This document shows, one piece after another, positions 54,722 to 64,000 of a stretch of DNA of 64,000 bases (positions are counted from its first letter, which is position 1; the number at the start of each line of letters is the position of its first letter). The DNA is from Slackia piriformis YIT 12062 (GTDB lineage Bacteria > Actinomycetota > Coriobacteriia > Coriobacteriales > Eggerthellaceae). Location of the stretch: NCBI RefSeq assembly GCF_000296445.1, contig NZ_JH815198.1:374501-438500 (forward strand), given 5' to 3'. The position numbers were made by a program, and so were the translations under genes. Under the pieces are notes generated by a model. That model was not told where the DNA came from. It searched no databases and saw only the letters and a list, made by a program, of their open reading frames with translations.

Positions 54722-54878
54722 CGATCGCGCAGCAACGTGTGTTCGGGCGTGGCTTTCGGGCCGCGCCTTTTTGTCTTCCGTTGCCGCGGCGCATTGGCGC
54801 TGTTCGGCCGGATGAGGCTGCTGGGGCGGCCTCGGGGCAATGTGTGGGATCTTTCAACATGCAAGAGGAGCGAATCGC

Positions 54879-57335
54879 ATGGGTATCGTCGATATAGATT
54901 CTCTGAACGAAGCGCAACGAGAAGCGGTGCTATGCACCGAGGGTCCGCTGCTTGTTCTGGCGGGCGCCGGCTCGGGCAAGACGCGCGTGCTCACATACCG
55001 TATTGCACATATGCTGGGAGATTTGGGCGTGCAGCCGTGGCAGATTCTTGCCATCACGTTCACCAACAAGGCTGCGGCCGAGATGCGCGAGCGTCTGGGC
55101 AAGCTTGTGGGTCCTGCGGCGCGCGGCATGTGGGTCTCTACCTTCCACAGCATGTGCGTGCGTATGCTGCGCACCGATTGCGAGAAGCTGGGCTTCGACA
55201 AGGGTTTCACCATCTACGATGACGACGATAGCAAACGCCTGGTCAAAGACATCATGGCCGAGTTCGACATCGATCCTAAACGTTGGCCGATCAACGCCAT
55301 CCGCAATCGCATATCCACCGCGAAAAACGAACTGATCGTTCCGGGCGTGTTCGAGCAGGAGGCGCACGACCCTTCGGCGAAGGTTGCCGCCCGTGTGTAC
55401 AAGCGCCTGCAGGAGCGCCTGAAGGCAGCTAACGCGTTCGACTTCGACGATTTGTTGCTGTATACGTATCTGCTGCTCAAAGACCACCCCGATGTGCTCG
55501 AGGCGTATCAGGACCGTTTCCGCTACCTCATGGTGGATGAGTATCAGGACACCAACCACGCGCAGTACGCCATTACCAAGCTGCTTGCGGCCAAGCACAA
55601 GAACATCATGGTGGTGGGCGACGACGACCAGTCCATTTACTCGTGGCGCGGCGCCGACATCCGCAACATCCTGGAATTCGAATCCGACTATCCCAGCGCC
55701 CATACGGTGAAGCTCGAGCAGAACTACCGCAGCTCGGGTAACATCCTTGCCGCCGCGAACGCTGTGGTGTCCAACAACATGCACCGAAAGAAAAAGAAGC
55801 TGTTCACGGCGGCGGGCGAGGGTGACAAAATCAACGTTTACATGGCTTCCGACGAGCGCGACGAAGGCCGTTGGATTGCCGCGGAAATCGAGCATCAGCG
55901 AAGCGAGGGCATTCCTTACGACGAAATCGCCGTCTTCTACCGCACCAACGCGCAGAGCCGTTCCATCGAAGACATGCTGCTGCGCGCGGGCGTGCCGTAC
56001 CGCATCGTCGGCGGCACGCGATTCTTCGACCGTGCCGAAATCCGCGACGTCATGGCGTATCTGACGTTGCTGGTGAATCCGGCAGACGACATTGCCGCCA
56101 AGCGCGTGATCAACGTCCCGCGCCGAGGCATCGGTCGCACCACCGTCGAATACATCGATTCAGCGGCGCGCATGACCAATATGCCCTTCATGCTGGCGGC
56201 CGAGCTGTGCCTGGCCGACGAGCATCTGCAGATGCGAGCCCGCAATGCGCTTGGCGGTTTCCTCTCCCTGATTGAGGAAGCGCGCAGCTACGGTGGCGAT
56301 TTGCGCAAGGTAATCGAGGCGGTCATAGACAAGAGCGGCATGATTGCGGCCTATGAAAACGAAGGCACCGACGAAGCACGCGGACGTATCGAGAACATCA
56401 AGGAATTCCTGTCCGTCGTTGACGAATACGTCCAGACGCATCAGGTGGAAGACGAGCCGGAGATCGCCCGCGACGACGCCCTTGCCGCCGTGCGTCAGCT
56501 CTCGCCTGATTCCCTGGCCGACTTTATCGAGTGGGTCCGCCTGCGTACCGACCTTGATGCGGCCTCTGCCGAAGACGACCAGGCCGTCACGCTCATGACG
56601 GTCCACTCTTCTAAAGGCCTCGAGTTCGATTGCGTGTTCGTGGCGGGCATGGAAGAGACGTTGTTCCCGCATTCGAATTCCTCGCATGACGAATCTGGCT
56701 TGGAAGAAGAGCGCCGCCTGGCCTACGTCGCCATCACGCGCGCTCGCAAGAAACTCTACCTGACGTGCGCCTATGCTCGCCAGATTTTCGGCGAGACCGC
56801 GGCGAATCCCATGTCGCGTTTCGTGTCGGAGATTCCTGCCGAGCTGCGCAAGACCATCGGTCTGGGAAGTTCGGGCTTCTCGGGTACGGGATGGGAGAAG
56901 CGCGGAAGCCGTCGCGGCATTTCTGGCAGCGGTACCGAGGCCGGTGGCGGCCGCGTGTTCGGCCAGTCCAGCGCGGGCGGCAGCAGGCCTCGTTCTGCAG
57001 GACGTTCGGGTGCATCGTCGGGCGGTTCTTCGTTTGCGGATTTCATGGGGTCGAATGCATCGCGCACGTCGTCGCGCGGGTCCGAGGGTCGTGCGCTTGG
57101 CAAGGCGACCCACGGTTCGGGCGAACGTGTGCTCGGTCGAGCCAATCCCAATGCCGGTAAGAAAGCTGCAGCAAAGATGACCTTTGCCGTGGGGGATGTG
57201 GTTGACCATAAGACGTTCGGTCGCGGCCGCGTGACCAAAGTCGACGGCGATTTGCTGTACATCAAGTTCGCCAAAAACGGCATGACGAAAAAGCTGCTCA
57301 AGGATTATGCGCCCATTGTGCGCATAGACCTGTAA
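54879..57335 (+). CDS. pcrA: UvrD/PcrA-type ATP-dependent 3'-5' DNA helicase
   Basis: An 818-residue SF1A helicase for repair and rolling-circle replication. Start ATG 54879 behind AGAGGAG. Motifs: Walker A AGAGSGKT, motif Ia ITFTNKAAAEM, motif II DEYQDTN, motif III GDDDQSIYSWRGAD, motif V VHSSKGLEFDCVFV, motif VI RRLAYVAITRA. The C-terminal region is a low-complexity Ser/Gly/Arg-rich linker (residues ~675-755) followed by the RNA-polymerase-binding Tudor-like tail (FAVGDVVDHKTFGRGRVTKV) typical of PcrA. Complete gene, own terminator. Confidence 0.94.
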   Translation: MGIVDIDSLNEAQREAVLCTEGPLLVLAGAGSGKTRVLTYRIAHMLGDLGVQPWQILAITFTNKAAAEMRERLGKLVGPAARGMWVSTFHSMCVRMLRTDCEKLGFDKGFTIYDDDDSKRLVKDIMAEFDIDPKRWPINAIRNRISTAKNELIVPGVFEQEAHDPSAKVAARVYKRLQERLKAANAFDFDDLLLYTYLLLKDHPDVLEAYQDRFRYLMVDEYQDTNHAQYAITKLLAAKHKNIMVVGDDDQSIYSWRGADIRNILEFESDYPSAHTVKLEQNYRSSGNILAAANAVVSNNMHRKKKKLFTAAGEGDKINVYMASDERDEGRWIAAEIEHQRSEGIPYDEIAVFYRTNAQSRSIEDMLLRAGVPYRIVGGTRFFDRAEIRDVMAYLTLLVNPADDIAAKRVINVPRRGIGRTTVEYIDSAARMTNMPFMLAAELCLADEHLQMRARNALGGFLSLIEEARSYGGDLRKVIEAVIDKSGMIAAYENEGTDEARGRIENIKEFLSVVDEYVQTHQVEDEPEIARDDALAAVRQLSPDSLADFIEWVRLRTDLDAASAEDDQAVTLMTVHSSKGLEFDCVFVAGMEETLFPHSNSSHDESGLEEERRLAYVAITRARKKLYLTCAYARQIFGETAANPMSRFVSEIPAELRKTIGLGSSGFSGTGWEKRGSRRGISGSGTEAGGGRVFGQSSAGGSRPRSAGRSGASSGGSSFADFMGSNASRTSSRGSEGRALGKATHGSGERVLGRANPNAGKKAAAKMTFAVGDVVDHKTFGRGRVTKVDGDLLYIKFAKNGMTKKLLKDYAPIVRIDL

Positions 57336-57337
57336 AC

Positions 57338-57374
57338 GAAACGGGAGCCCGCGTCGATGCGGGCTCCCGTTTTT
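57338..57374 (+). terminator. Terminator of pcrA
   Basis: ACGGGAGCCCGC (57341-57352), loop GTCGAT, GCGGGCTCCCGT (57359-57370), then TTTT. Perfect 12-bp stem, extended by A-T pairs. Confidence 0.9.
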
Positions 57375-57468
57375 GCGTCATGCTTCGGAATGGCTTTTTT
57401 CTTGCCGATTCGGGGTTTGGCGTGTTGTCGTTTTCGTCGTCTTGTAGGAAGCCGCTGCTGTCAACCGT

Positions 57469-59202
57469 CTAGGCTTCGGCGAGTTCCTTGCCGACCATGC
57501 GTCCGAATGTTGCACATCGTCCGGCATTGAGGCCCGCGGCCTGGTTGGGGTAGGTGCCTGCGTAGAAGCAGCCTTGATCGTTTCCTACGACGCGTACTCC
57601 TTCGATGACGTTGCCGTCTGAACCATAAGGCTGGCATTTTTCATTCACGACAATGCCGTCGAGGGTGCACAAGGTAAGTGCGCACGATTTTACGGTTGCA
57701 TAAAACGGTGCGGTTCGTAGCTCGGAAAGACGGAATGCCTCTTTGCCGAAATCGGGGTCGGCTTGTGCGTCGAAGTTCTCGTTCTGTCGCTCGCACGTTA
57801 CGAGGAAAGCCTTCTTTTTCTCGTTTTCGAATCCGAGCTTGTCGGCAAGCTCTTCAAGCGTATCGGCTTTGACGATATATCCGGCTTCAACGAAGCTTTC
57901 CATTTCGGGTCCGATCCAGTCGTCCATCATGGTCGGGAAAGCATCGTGGTCGGCGCCTTCGCGATAGCAGATGGTGGAGCAGCCCACCGTATGGAAACGT
58001 TGTACGTTTTCCTGCCAGTTCGCGTCCCATACCTGATGCCAGGTTCGCTGGCCTTCGGGGTATTTCGTCATGGCGTTCATCACGAAGTCGTAAGGAGCGC
58101 TTTCGTTGTGGAATCGCTCGCCGTTCGCATCGACGCGAAGGAAGGGCTGCGAGCTGAAGAAGTAATAGCCGTAATCCGATCCGACGGAGTAGGGGTCGCC
58201 GGATTCTTGCTCTGCGGTTAGCAGGCATCGATTGAACGTGAGGGAGGTGTGAACGGGGTCGAGTTTCGCTCCTTCCCACATAAGGGCCTTGATGCCGTCT
58301 CCGACGCAATTGGGAAACGCGTCGAACGTTCCCAGGCATGAGAGGCGTTCGGGCTGAAGGGTCGAATACATGTCTTGGTTGTAGGCGTATCCGCCCGTCG
58401 CGACGATCACGCCTTTCGAGGCGTTGACGCGAATGGGGTCGCCGTCGCTGTTTTCCGCATAGAGTCCGACGACGCGGCCGTTTTCGACGATGAGGCGGAT
58501 CATGGGCGTATTGAAGCGCTCTTCGCATCCTTCGAAGGACGTGATGTAGGCGTCGATGATTTCGGCGACGTCGCCTTCGCGGGACGGATATTCGCCGTTG
58601 GTTCCGTGGCCAGTGGGCCATTCTTTGTAACGGGTTCCTTCGGGCATGTTCCACTCAAGTTGAACCTCCATGCCGCTTTCGTTCATCAGGTCGGTATACC
58701 AGTCGATAGCTTCGCCAGATTTCTCGGCCCAGAGTCTGACGAGTCGCGCATTGATTTGGCCGAGCGCATAGTGGTCCATGTCGGTGACGATGTCCATGAC
58801 GTCGATATCGACGCCATGTTCCTGCTGCAGCTTCGACCCGACTGCACCGAGGGCTGACGATCTGATGCTGCTTCCTTGTCCCGATTTTTCGATAAGGAGC
58901 GTTTTGGCGCCGCTTTCGGCCGCGCTTGCTGCGGCAAAATAGCCGGATGTTCCCGCGCCGACGACAACCACTTCGAAATCGAGCGTTTCGACGCAGTCGG
59001 CATCGGATATCTCGGGTGCGGCGCCGAGCCACGACGGCGTTTCGGTGCCTGCTTCCGAACCGGTTTCGCCGGCGTCTTTCGTTTCAGGCTTTGCCTGCGA
59101 AGGGGCGCAACCCGCCAGTCCTGCGATGGTTGCGATGCCGACGGTGGCTGCCGTTCCCGTCAAAAAAGAACGACGATCGATTTGCGGTTGATGAATGCTC
59201 AT
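57469..59202 (-). CDS. Tat-exported FAD-dependent reductase (flavocytochrome c / fumarate reductase type), second copy
   Basis: A 577-residue FAD_binding_2 protein paralogous to the one at 26.3 kb. Start MSIHQPQIDRRSFLTG (ATG 59202) holds a Tat motif DRRSFLTG and lipobox-like LAGC. FAD motif FEVVVVGAGTSGYFAAASAA near residue 85, closing segment GVRVVGNDQGCFYAGTYP near 545. There is no haem motif. The gene is divergent from an intact membrane-bound LuxR regulator, its likely controller. The acceptor it reduces is unknown. Confidence 0.88.
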   Translation of the reverse strand: MSIHQPQIDRRSFLTGTAATVGIATIAGLAGCAPSQAKPETKDAGETGSEAGTETPSWLGAAPEISDADCVETLDFEVVVVGAGTSGYFAAASAAESGAKTLLIEKSGQGSSIRSSALGAVGSKLQQEHGVDIDVMDIVTDMDHYALGQINARLVRLWAEKSGEAIDWYTDLMNESGMEVQLEWNMPEGTRYKEWPTGHGTNGEYPSREGDVAEIIDAYITSFEGCEERFNTPMIRLIVENGRVVGLYAENSDGDPIRVNASKGVIVATGGYAYNQDMYSTLQPERLSCLGTFDAFPNCVGDGIKALMWEGAKLDPVHTSLTFNRCLLTAEQESGDPYSVGSDYGYYFFSSQPFLRVDANGERFHNESAPYDFVMNAMTKYPEGQRTWHQVWDANWQENVQRFHTVGCSTICYREGADHDAFPTMMDDWIGPEMESFVEAGYIVKADTLEELADKLGFENEKKKAFLVTCERQNENFDAQADPDFGKEAFRLSELRTAPFYATVKSCALTLCTLDGIVVNEKCQPYGSDGNVIEGVRVVGNDQGCFYAGTYPNQAAGLNAGRCATFGRMVGKELAEA

Positions 59203-59444
59203 GACCGATCCCTTTCCCTGTGTCCTTGTGGATTGCATGGCGACGGCTTTGTCGATGGGAGGGGGGCAAGGTCGCCACCATGCGTTTTTTCAAGGGGAGC
59301 TTTATCCGCCTCTTGCCCTATCCTGGTGCGGCCGGATTATGAAAACATCGCCGAAAAGCGGGGTCTTTGGCTTTTAACCTGAAATAGGTGAGCGAAATAC
59401 CTGGGGAAATGCGGCATTATTGCATTTGTTGCAAAGGAGGGTGA

Positions 59445-60968
59445 ATGACGAGTCTTTCTGACATCGTGCTGAAAATCGGGGATTCGATCAAGTTTCGTCA
59501 TTTGGGCATTGGGTTTGTCTGGGCGTGGATCTACTGTTCGTTCGAAACGTCGGCTCTTTATCCCGATCGCTTCGGGGTCGGCATCAACGCCGATATATCG
59601 TGGCTGGCGTCTGCGGCGTCGGTGACGCTTTGCCTTTTTGCCTTCGGGTTCTTTTTTCGTTTTCGCGACCTGTCGAATCATAAAAACCTTCCTTTTATCG
59701 CTGCGGCGCTTATGGCGTGCGGCACGTTCGCTTCGGCGATGGCGGGCGACTGGGCGGCCGTTGGGGTCTTGTCGGGTATAGCCACCGGTGTGGGAAGTGC
59801 TTTGTTAATCGTCTTATGGGGCGATGCCCTTTTTCGCATCGATGCTGAACGGGCCGAGGTGGCCATTCCCGCTGCGTCGGGCGTCATGCTGGTTTGCTCG
59901 TTCGTGTTTCCTTATATTGAGGGAATCGTTGCTGTTGTCGGGGTTTCGGCCTTGCCGATTTTTTCTGCGGTGTGCCTGGTTTTGACGTATGGCGATGCGT
60001 CGGACAGTTCGGGGGAGTGCGGCCGAAGCGAAAAACGGGCGGAAGCATGCGGTGTTCGCTTGTTTTCGTACGGATCGACCGCTGTGCATGCGGGTCGGTC
60101 GAAAGCCGTCGGAAGGAAAAAGACGACAGGAGAGCTGCTTCGTTTCTGCCTTCTTGTATGCGTCGCGTATTTCGTAATCGGATTTTTCTCCGCGCTCGGC
60201 TCGCCCGAAAGCGCCTTTCAAGAAGCGTATGGCTTCGATGTATCGACGCTTGTCGGGTCCGTATCTGGCCTCTGTCTGGCTGTCTGGTTCATCTTTTTCT
60301 CTTCGCGTATCGATATGACGGTGCTGTTTCGATGGCTGTCGCCTCTTATGGTGATCGGCATCGCCGCTGCTTCGTTTGACGGAGTGCTGCCCGAAACCGT
60401 GCTTTCCGTTGTGATTTCCATCGCTGATGCAGTTTTACAGGTGGTTGTGATGCTGCATTTTCTCGGGATGGCGCGACGCGGGCCTTTCGCGGCGGCTTTC
60501 GTTGTCGGCGTGAGTCAAGGGTTCATTCAGATGGGCATCTTGCTGGGCAATCTCACAGGTGCGAAAGCAGAAGATTTCATTTTGTCGGGCGTTTGCGAGA
60601 TGTGGGCCTTGTCACTGGCTCTTGTGTGCCTGCTTTCGCTGGCTATGGCTTTGGCACCTACGGGATACGTTGCCTCGATGCGGATTGCGCTGCACGAGGA
60701 AGATGATGTGCGAAAGGACGAGAATCCGGGCGCGTTGCTAACGGAGGAGAGGGCACGGGAGAAGAGGGTTGCCGAACTTTCTGCCGAAAAAGGTCTTTCT
60801 GCAAGGGAGTCGGAAGTTCTTGGATATCTCGCGAAAGGTCGCTCGCAGCCCTATATCCGTGAGGAACTGGTTTTGTCGAAGAATACCGTTGCAACCCATG
60901 TGAAGCATATCTACCAGAAGCTCGGAGTTCATTCCAAGCAGGAGCTTCTCGATTTATTCGAGGGATGA
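59445..60968 (+). CDS. Membrane-anchored LuxR-family regulator
   Basis: A 507-residue protein with an N-terminal polytopic domain of about ten to twelve segments (resembling an MFS half-transporter) and a C-terminal LuxR/GerE HTH (GLSARESEVLGYLAKGRSQ, YIREELVLSKNTVATHVKHI, LGVHSKQELLD). This architecture is abundant in Eggerthellaceae, where each copy usually neighbours a respiratory reductase gene; the membrane part probably senses its substrate. AAAGGAGGG precedes ATG 59445. It is the intact counterpart of the broken gene at 28.1-29.5 kb. Confidence 0.88.
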   Translation: MTSLSDIVLKIGDSIKFRHLGIGFVWAWIYCSFETSALYPDRFGVGINADISWLASAASVTLCLFAFGFFFRFRDLSNHKNLPFIAAALMACGTFASAMAGDWAAVGVLSGIATGVGSALLIVLWGDALFRIDAERAEVAIPAASGVMLVCSFVFPYIEGIVAVVGVSALPIFSAVCLVLTYGDASDSSGECGRSEKRAEACGVRLFSYGSTAVHAGRSKAVGRKKTTGELLRFCLLVCVAYFVIGFFSALGSPESAFQEAYGFDVSTLVGSVSGLCLAVWFIFFSSRIDMTVLFRWLSPLMVIGIAAASFDGVLPETVLSVVISIADAVLQVVVMLHFLGMARRGPFAAAFVVGVSQGFIQMGILLGNLTGAKAEDFILSGVCEMWALSLALVCLLSLAMALAPTGYVASMRIALHEEDDVRKDENPGALLTEERAREKRVAELSAEKGLSARESEVLGYLAKGRSQPYIREELVLSKNTVATHVKHIYQKLGVHSKQELLDLFEG

Positions 60969-61059
60969 TGCATGGTCGCATTAAAGTAGCCGTGTACCAC
61001 GCTGTTTGGCTTGAGATTCGATGCATTGTCGCATGGGGCGTGTTAGGAAATGCTACAGA

Positions 61060-61106
61060 AAAACGGGATGCCGCCGAGGGCGAAAGCTGTCGGCGGCATC
61101 CCGTTT
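61060..61106. terminator. Bidirectional terminator between luxR and serine dehydratase genes
   Basis: AAACGGGATGCCGCCGA (61061-61077) pairs with TCGGCGGCATCCCGTTT (61090-61106) around a 12-nt loop. On the minus strand it is followed by TTCTG after TTT; on the plus strand by CGCG. It lies 4 bp past the sdaA stop. Confidence 0.85.
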
Positions 61107-61110
61107 CGCG

Positions 61111-62760
61111 CTAATGCGCGCAGCCTTGGCAGAACGCGCATGCGGAAGGCGCGGCCGCAAGTCCGCCAAGCGCGCTTTCGCGCAGCTCGAAGGGAAGCGA
61201 GCGTCCTACTTTGTACATGGCATCGACGGTCTGGTCGAAATCAACCAGGTTGTCTATGCCCGCCAAGGCAATCTGGGCGGATACGAGCGCATTGGCCACA
61301 CCGGTGGCGTTGCGCTTCTGACAGGGCGCCTCCACCAATCCGGCAATGGGGTCGCACACCAGGCCCAGAAGGCCGGCAATGGCGTTCGAGGCTGCGGCGA
61401 AGCACTGGCGCGGCGTACCGCCGAACAGTTCGCATGCGGCCGAAGCGGCCATGGCGCTTGCTGCGCCCACTTCCGCCTGGCAGCCGCCTTCGGCGCCGGA
61501 GACGGTGGCGTTGCGTGTAATGAGATATCCGATGCCTGCAGCATTCGCCAGCGCGTCCACGATTTGCTCGTCGGAGAACTCGTGGACATCCTGGCAAGCA
61601 AGAAGCATGGCCGGTAAAACGCCCGACGATCCTGCGGTGGGCGCGGCTACGATACGGCCCATGGAGGCGTTGGTCTCAAGGACGGCCATAGCGTAGGTGG
61701 TCGCACGGGCGAGCAGCGTGCCGCACGGGCCGGATTCCTCGATTGCGGAAAGCGCCGCTGCCTCGCCGCCGATCAGGCCTCCCATGGAGCGGACGGGGTC
61801 GCAAAGCGGTCCGGTTGCGGATTCCCGCATAGTCTCGAGGGCTTTGGCTAGGTAATTGCGTGTGTCGTCGACGGCGATGCCGTTGCTCGCTAGCATGCAG
61901 CGCTCGCGGCGGCAAGTGGCCTCGCTGATCGCGACCCCCTCTTTCTCGCAGTAGGCTAGCATGGCCGCGGCGTTCGGGAAGTCCAGCTTTTCGAACAGGT
62001 CGGCCGCTTCCTTGGGGGAAAGGTCCGCGCCGAACCCTTTCGGTCTTGCGCTCGCCTGCGTCGTCTGCGGCGGCACGGCGTCGGTGGCGCGGTCGCTTTT
62101 GACGATGCGCACGTCGTAGATGTCGGGATGCTTGGCGATCGCGCGGGCGATGGACTCGTCCACTTCGTCGTCGGTCTCCATGATGGTGAAGGCGATATCA
62201 CCCTTGCGCTCTCGGAAAAGGCTTGTAGTGGCAATGTTGACGTCGAAGACGTTCAAGCATGTTGCAATGTGGGCGAGCACGCCTTTCGCGTCGCGCTGCT
62301 TGACGACGATGCTGTGGTATTCGCCGCTCAAGCGCACGTCGATGCCGTTGATGCGGCTGATGACCGCCGCGCCGCCGCCGATGCTCTCGCCGCGCATGCT
62401 GGTGATCGATCCGGTTTCGTCGGTCACTTCGATATCCACCGTGTTGGGGTGCTCGCACGGCTCGTTGGGAGCGGGCACGAAGGAGAACTCGAGCCCGGCT
62501 TTTTTCGCCAGGTCGAAGGACTCGCGAATGCGCAGATCGTCGGTGGCCATGCCAAGCAGGCCGGCCACGAGGGCCTTGTCGGTGCCGTGTCCTCGGTAGG
62601 TGTGCGCGAAACTGCCGTAGAGCGTGAAGGTTGCCTTGCGTGGTTCGCCTGCCAAAAGGCGGCGGCACATGAGCGCGATGCGCAGTGCGCCTGCGGTGTG
62701 GCTGCTTGACGGGCCGATCATGATGGGGCCGATGATGTCGCGAATGCCGAGAACTTTCAT
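61111..62760 (-). CDS. sdaA: L-serine ammonia-lyase, single-chain Fe-S type
   Basis: A 549-residue L-serine dehydratase converting serine to pyruvate and ammonia. Residues ~1-220 are the beta-type domain (MKVLGIRDIIGPIMIGPSSSHTAGA) with an ACT-like regulatory part (VLAHIATCLNVFDVNIATTSL); residues ~260-549 are the alpha-type catalytic domain with the oxygen-sensitive [4Fe-4S] cysteines in EGGCQAEVG, CDPIAGLVEAPC and the C-terminal tail CAFCQGC. The usual separate subunits of Gram-positives are thus fused as in E. coli SdaA. I start at ATG 62760 behind AAGGATG; the much longer open frame upstream overlaps ppaC and is not coding. Confidence 0.92.
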   Translation of the reverse strand: MKVLGIRDIIGPIMIGPSSSHTAGALRIALMCRRLLAGEPRKATFTLYGSFAHTYRGHGTDKALVAGLLGMATDDLRIRESFDLAKKAGLEFSFVPAPNEPCEHPNTVDIEVTDETGSITSMRGESIGGGAAVISRINGIDVRLSGEYHSIVVKQRDAKGVLAHIATCLNVFDVNIATTSLFRERKGDIAFTIMETDDEVDESIARAIAKHPDIYDVRIVKSDRATDAVPPQTTQASARPKGFGADLSPKEAADLFEKLDFPNAAAMLAYCEKEGVAISEATCRRERCMLASNGIAVDDTRNYLAKALETMRESATGPLCDPVRSMGGLIGGEAAALSAIEESGPCGTLLARATTYAMAVLETNASMGRIVAAPTAGSSGVLPAMLLACQDVHEFSDEQIVDALANAAGIGYLITRNATVSGAEGGCQAEVGAASAMAASAACELFGGTPRQCFAAASNAIAGLLGLVCDPIAGLVEAPCQKRNATGVANALVSAQIALAGIDNLVDFDQTVDAMYKVGRSLPFELRESALGGLAAAPSACAFCQGCAH

Positions 62761-62892
62761 CGCACATCCTTCCGAGCGAGACGGGTTTTTGCATGCTTCG
62801 CGCACGGTTCGATCCGGGCGCGTCGCTGCCATGGTACACTGTCTGGTTGTAATTACGAGCGCAAATGCAAAGGAATCAAGGAGGAATCGCCC

Positions 62893-63831
62893 ATGACAGC
62901 GCCCATCCTGGTGTTCGGTCATAAAAACCCCGATAACGATGCCATTTCGGCAGCGGTCGGCTACGCCTATCTGAAAAACGAGCTCGCCCGCGCCAACGGC
63001 GAAGACGCCGTATACGAGGCGTGCCGCCTGGGCGGCTTCCCGCCGGAGACGGCTAAGGCTCTCGAAGAGCATGGCATCGAGGCCCCTCGCCTGATCGAGT
63101 CTGTCGGCGAGGGCGATAAGGTCATTTTGGTCGACCACAACGAGGCGTTGCAGTCTGCTGATGGCATCGAGAATGCTGAAATCGTCGAAATCGTCGATCA
63201 TCATCGCCTGGGCGGTCTTGTGACTGCGCAGCCGCTTCGCGTCAACGTCATGCCCGTCGGTTCCAGCGCTGCCGTGGTCGCGCGCGAATTCGAGATTCAG
63301 GGCGTGGAGCTGCCGAAGAACATCGCCGCTCTGCTTCTGGGCGCCATGCTGACCGACACCGTCATCATGAAGTCTCCCACCACCACCGATTTCGACCGCG
63401 CGATCATCGCGAAGACGGCCGAATACGTGGGCGTCGATCCGGTCGAATACGGCATGGAAATCTTCAAATGCCGCTCCAATCCGGCGGAGCTGCCCATCCA
63501 CAAGATGGTCAACGCCGACGCCAAGGAGTTCGAGCTCTCCAACGGCAACAAGGTCTACATCGGCCAGTTCGAAACCGTCGATTTGCAGGCTGTGCTCAAT
63601 CGCGAAGACGAAATCCGCGCAGCGATCAAAGAGCTTGTCGCCGAGAAGGGCTATCAGTTCGTGCTCTTCTTCGCCACGGATATTCTCGCTGAGGGCAGCC
63701 AGTTCATCGTCGAGGGCGATACCGATTTCGTGAACAGGGCTTTCGGCATCGATGTCACGGGCAAAAGCGTCTGGATGCCGGGTGTGCTTTCCCGCAAGAA
63801 GCAGGTTGCTGCTCCCATTTTGGCTCTCTAA
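62893..63831 (+). CDS. ppaC: Manganese-dependent inorganic pyrophosphatase (DHH family)
   Basis: A 312-residue family II pyrophosphatase. Metal-binding motifs: GHKNPDNDAISAA (H10, D14, D16), VDHNEALQS, the VDHH signature (EIVDHHRLGG) and the C-terminal DHHA2 domain with SRKKQ that binds pyrophosphate. AAGGAGG precedes the ATG. It is divergent from sdaA with 132 bp between. Full length. Confidence 0.93.
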   Translation: MTAPILVFGHKNPDNDAISAAVGYAYLKNELARANGEDAVYEACRLGGFPPETAKALEEHGIEAPRLIESVGEGDKVILVDHNEALQSADGIENAEIVEIVDHHRLGGLVTAQPLRVNVMPVGSSAAVVAREFEIQGVELPKNIAALLLGAMLTDTVIMKSPTTTDFDRAIIAKTAEYVGVDPVEYGMEIFKCRSNPAELPIHKMVNADAKEFELSNGNKVYIGQFETVDLQAVLNREDEIRAAIKELVAEKGYQFVLFFATDILAEGSQFIVEGDTDFVNRAFGIDVTGKSVWMPGVLSRKKQVAAPILAL

Positions 63832-64000
63832 GCGGCCGTCCTGCGCTCGCGCAGGCCTTCCGGCGATGCGCGTAGCTCGAGAGAGGCTGCGCGCGTATTG
63901 CTGAAAACTCGAAGACCCCGATCGTCGAGTCGCTTCGTTTCCTGGATATCCAGAAATGGGGCGCTCGCGTCGGGGTTTTCTTCGTTCTGGTTTTTGCGTC
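63832..64000. other. Right edge, possible terminator
   Basis: No gene start seen. GAAGACCCCGA (63911-63921) and TCGGGGTTTTC (63970-63980) are complementary with one mismatch, followed by TTCGTTC; with the inner palindrome TGGATATCCA this may be a branched terminator of ppaC. Confidence 0.4.

Noticed and set aside
61111-63501. 796-codon open frame covering sdaA and the complement of ppaC
   Set aside because: Only the part from 62760 matches serine dehydratase and has a ribosome-binding site; the rest is the antisense of a GC-rich gene.

Overview
The window looks like a chromosomal segment of a strictly anaerobic, moderately GC-rich actinobacterium of the Coriobacteriia, most likely family Eggerthellaceae (a Slackia-like genome is my best guess, from gene content only). 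The main reasons are two Tat-exported FAD-binding reductases, each divergent from a LuxR regulator with a polytopic membrane N-terminus, a DMSO-reductase-type molybdoenzyme operon with its chaperone, a bile salt hydrolase, and small GntR(YtrA)/membrane-protein operons. No tRNA, rRNA or CRISPR array was seen.

Layout. 1-2.8 kb: cysteine and Fe-S supply (cysK 5' end, Rrf2 regulator, cysteine desulfurase, IscU-type scaffold), with a perfect inverted repeat at the desulfurase promoter. 3-8.4 kb: a cyclase-family hydrolase, a GntR/membrane-protein pair with a large palindromic operator, and a molybdate-type ABC transporter whose permease and ATPase are one polypeptide. 8.5-17.7 kb: small membrane/SPFH/GntR genes, an NrfD-type membrane protein, then a dmsC-dmsA-dmsB-dmsD operon and a ferric-reductase-like membrane protein. 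17.7-26 kb: a decayed metallophosphoesterase/bile-salt-hydrolase pseudogene, a DUF3825 protein with a duplicated N-terminal module, an alcohol dehydrogenase, a 2',3'-cyclic phosphodiesterase, an intact bile salt hydrolase, a phosphatase and an orphan gene. 26.3-31.7 kb: a flavoprotein reductase whose divergent LuxR regulator is doubly broken, a Phd-type antitoxin whose Doc-like toxin is reduced to a remnant, and small orphan genes.

32.3-43.1 kb is the most striking region: a type I restriction-modification locus with a GIY-YIG/DUF4357 gene, a long HsdM, an expressed two-TRD HsdS, three further silent TRD cassettes in both orientations, a tyrosine recombinase and a divergent HsdR. Two families of repeats sit at the start (WEQRK) and end (DSLITLHQ) of every TRD, five copies each, so the locus is built to shuffle DNA specificity by inversion. 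43.5-49.3 kb is an IS3-family island (one complete IS with a frameshift site, a second inserted into a third, remnants, a truncated YhcG/DUF1016 gene) that also holds a NarL-like regulator without its phosphoacceptor aspartate. 49.3-51.8 kb is gene-poor, with a perfect 16-bp palindrome and a glyoxalase-family gene.

51.8-64 kb returns to core functions: guaA, uppP, pcrA, a second flavoprotein/LuxR pair (intact), a single-chain L-serine dehydratase and a DHH-family pyrophosphatase. Starts were chosen by ribosome-binding site and family length, so several differ from the longest open frame.
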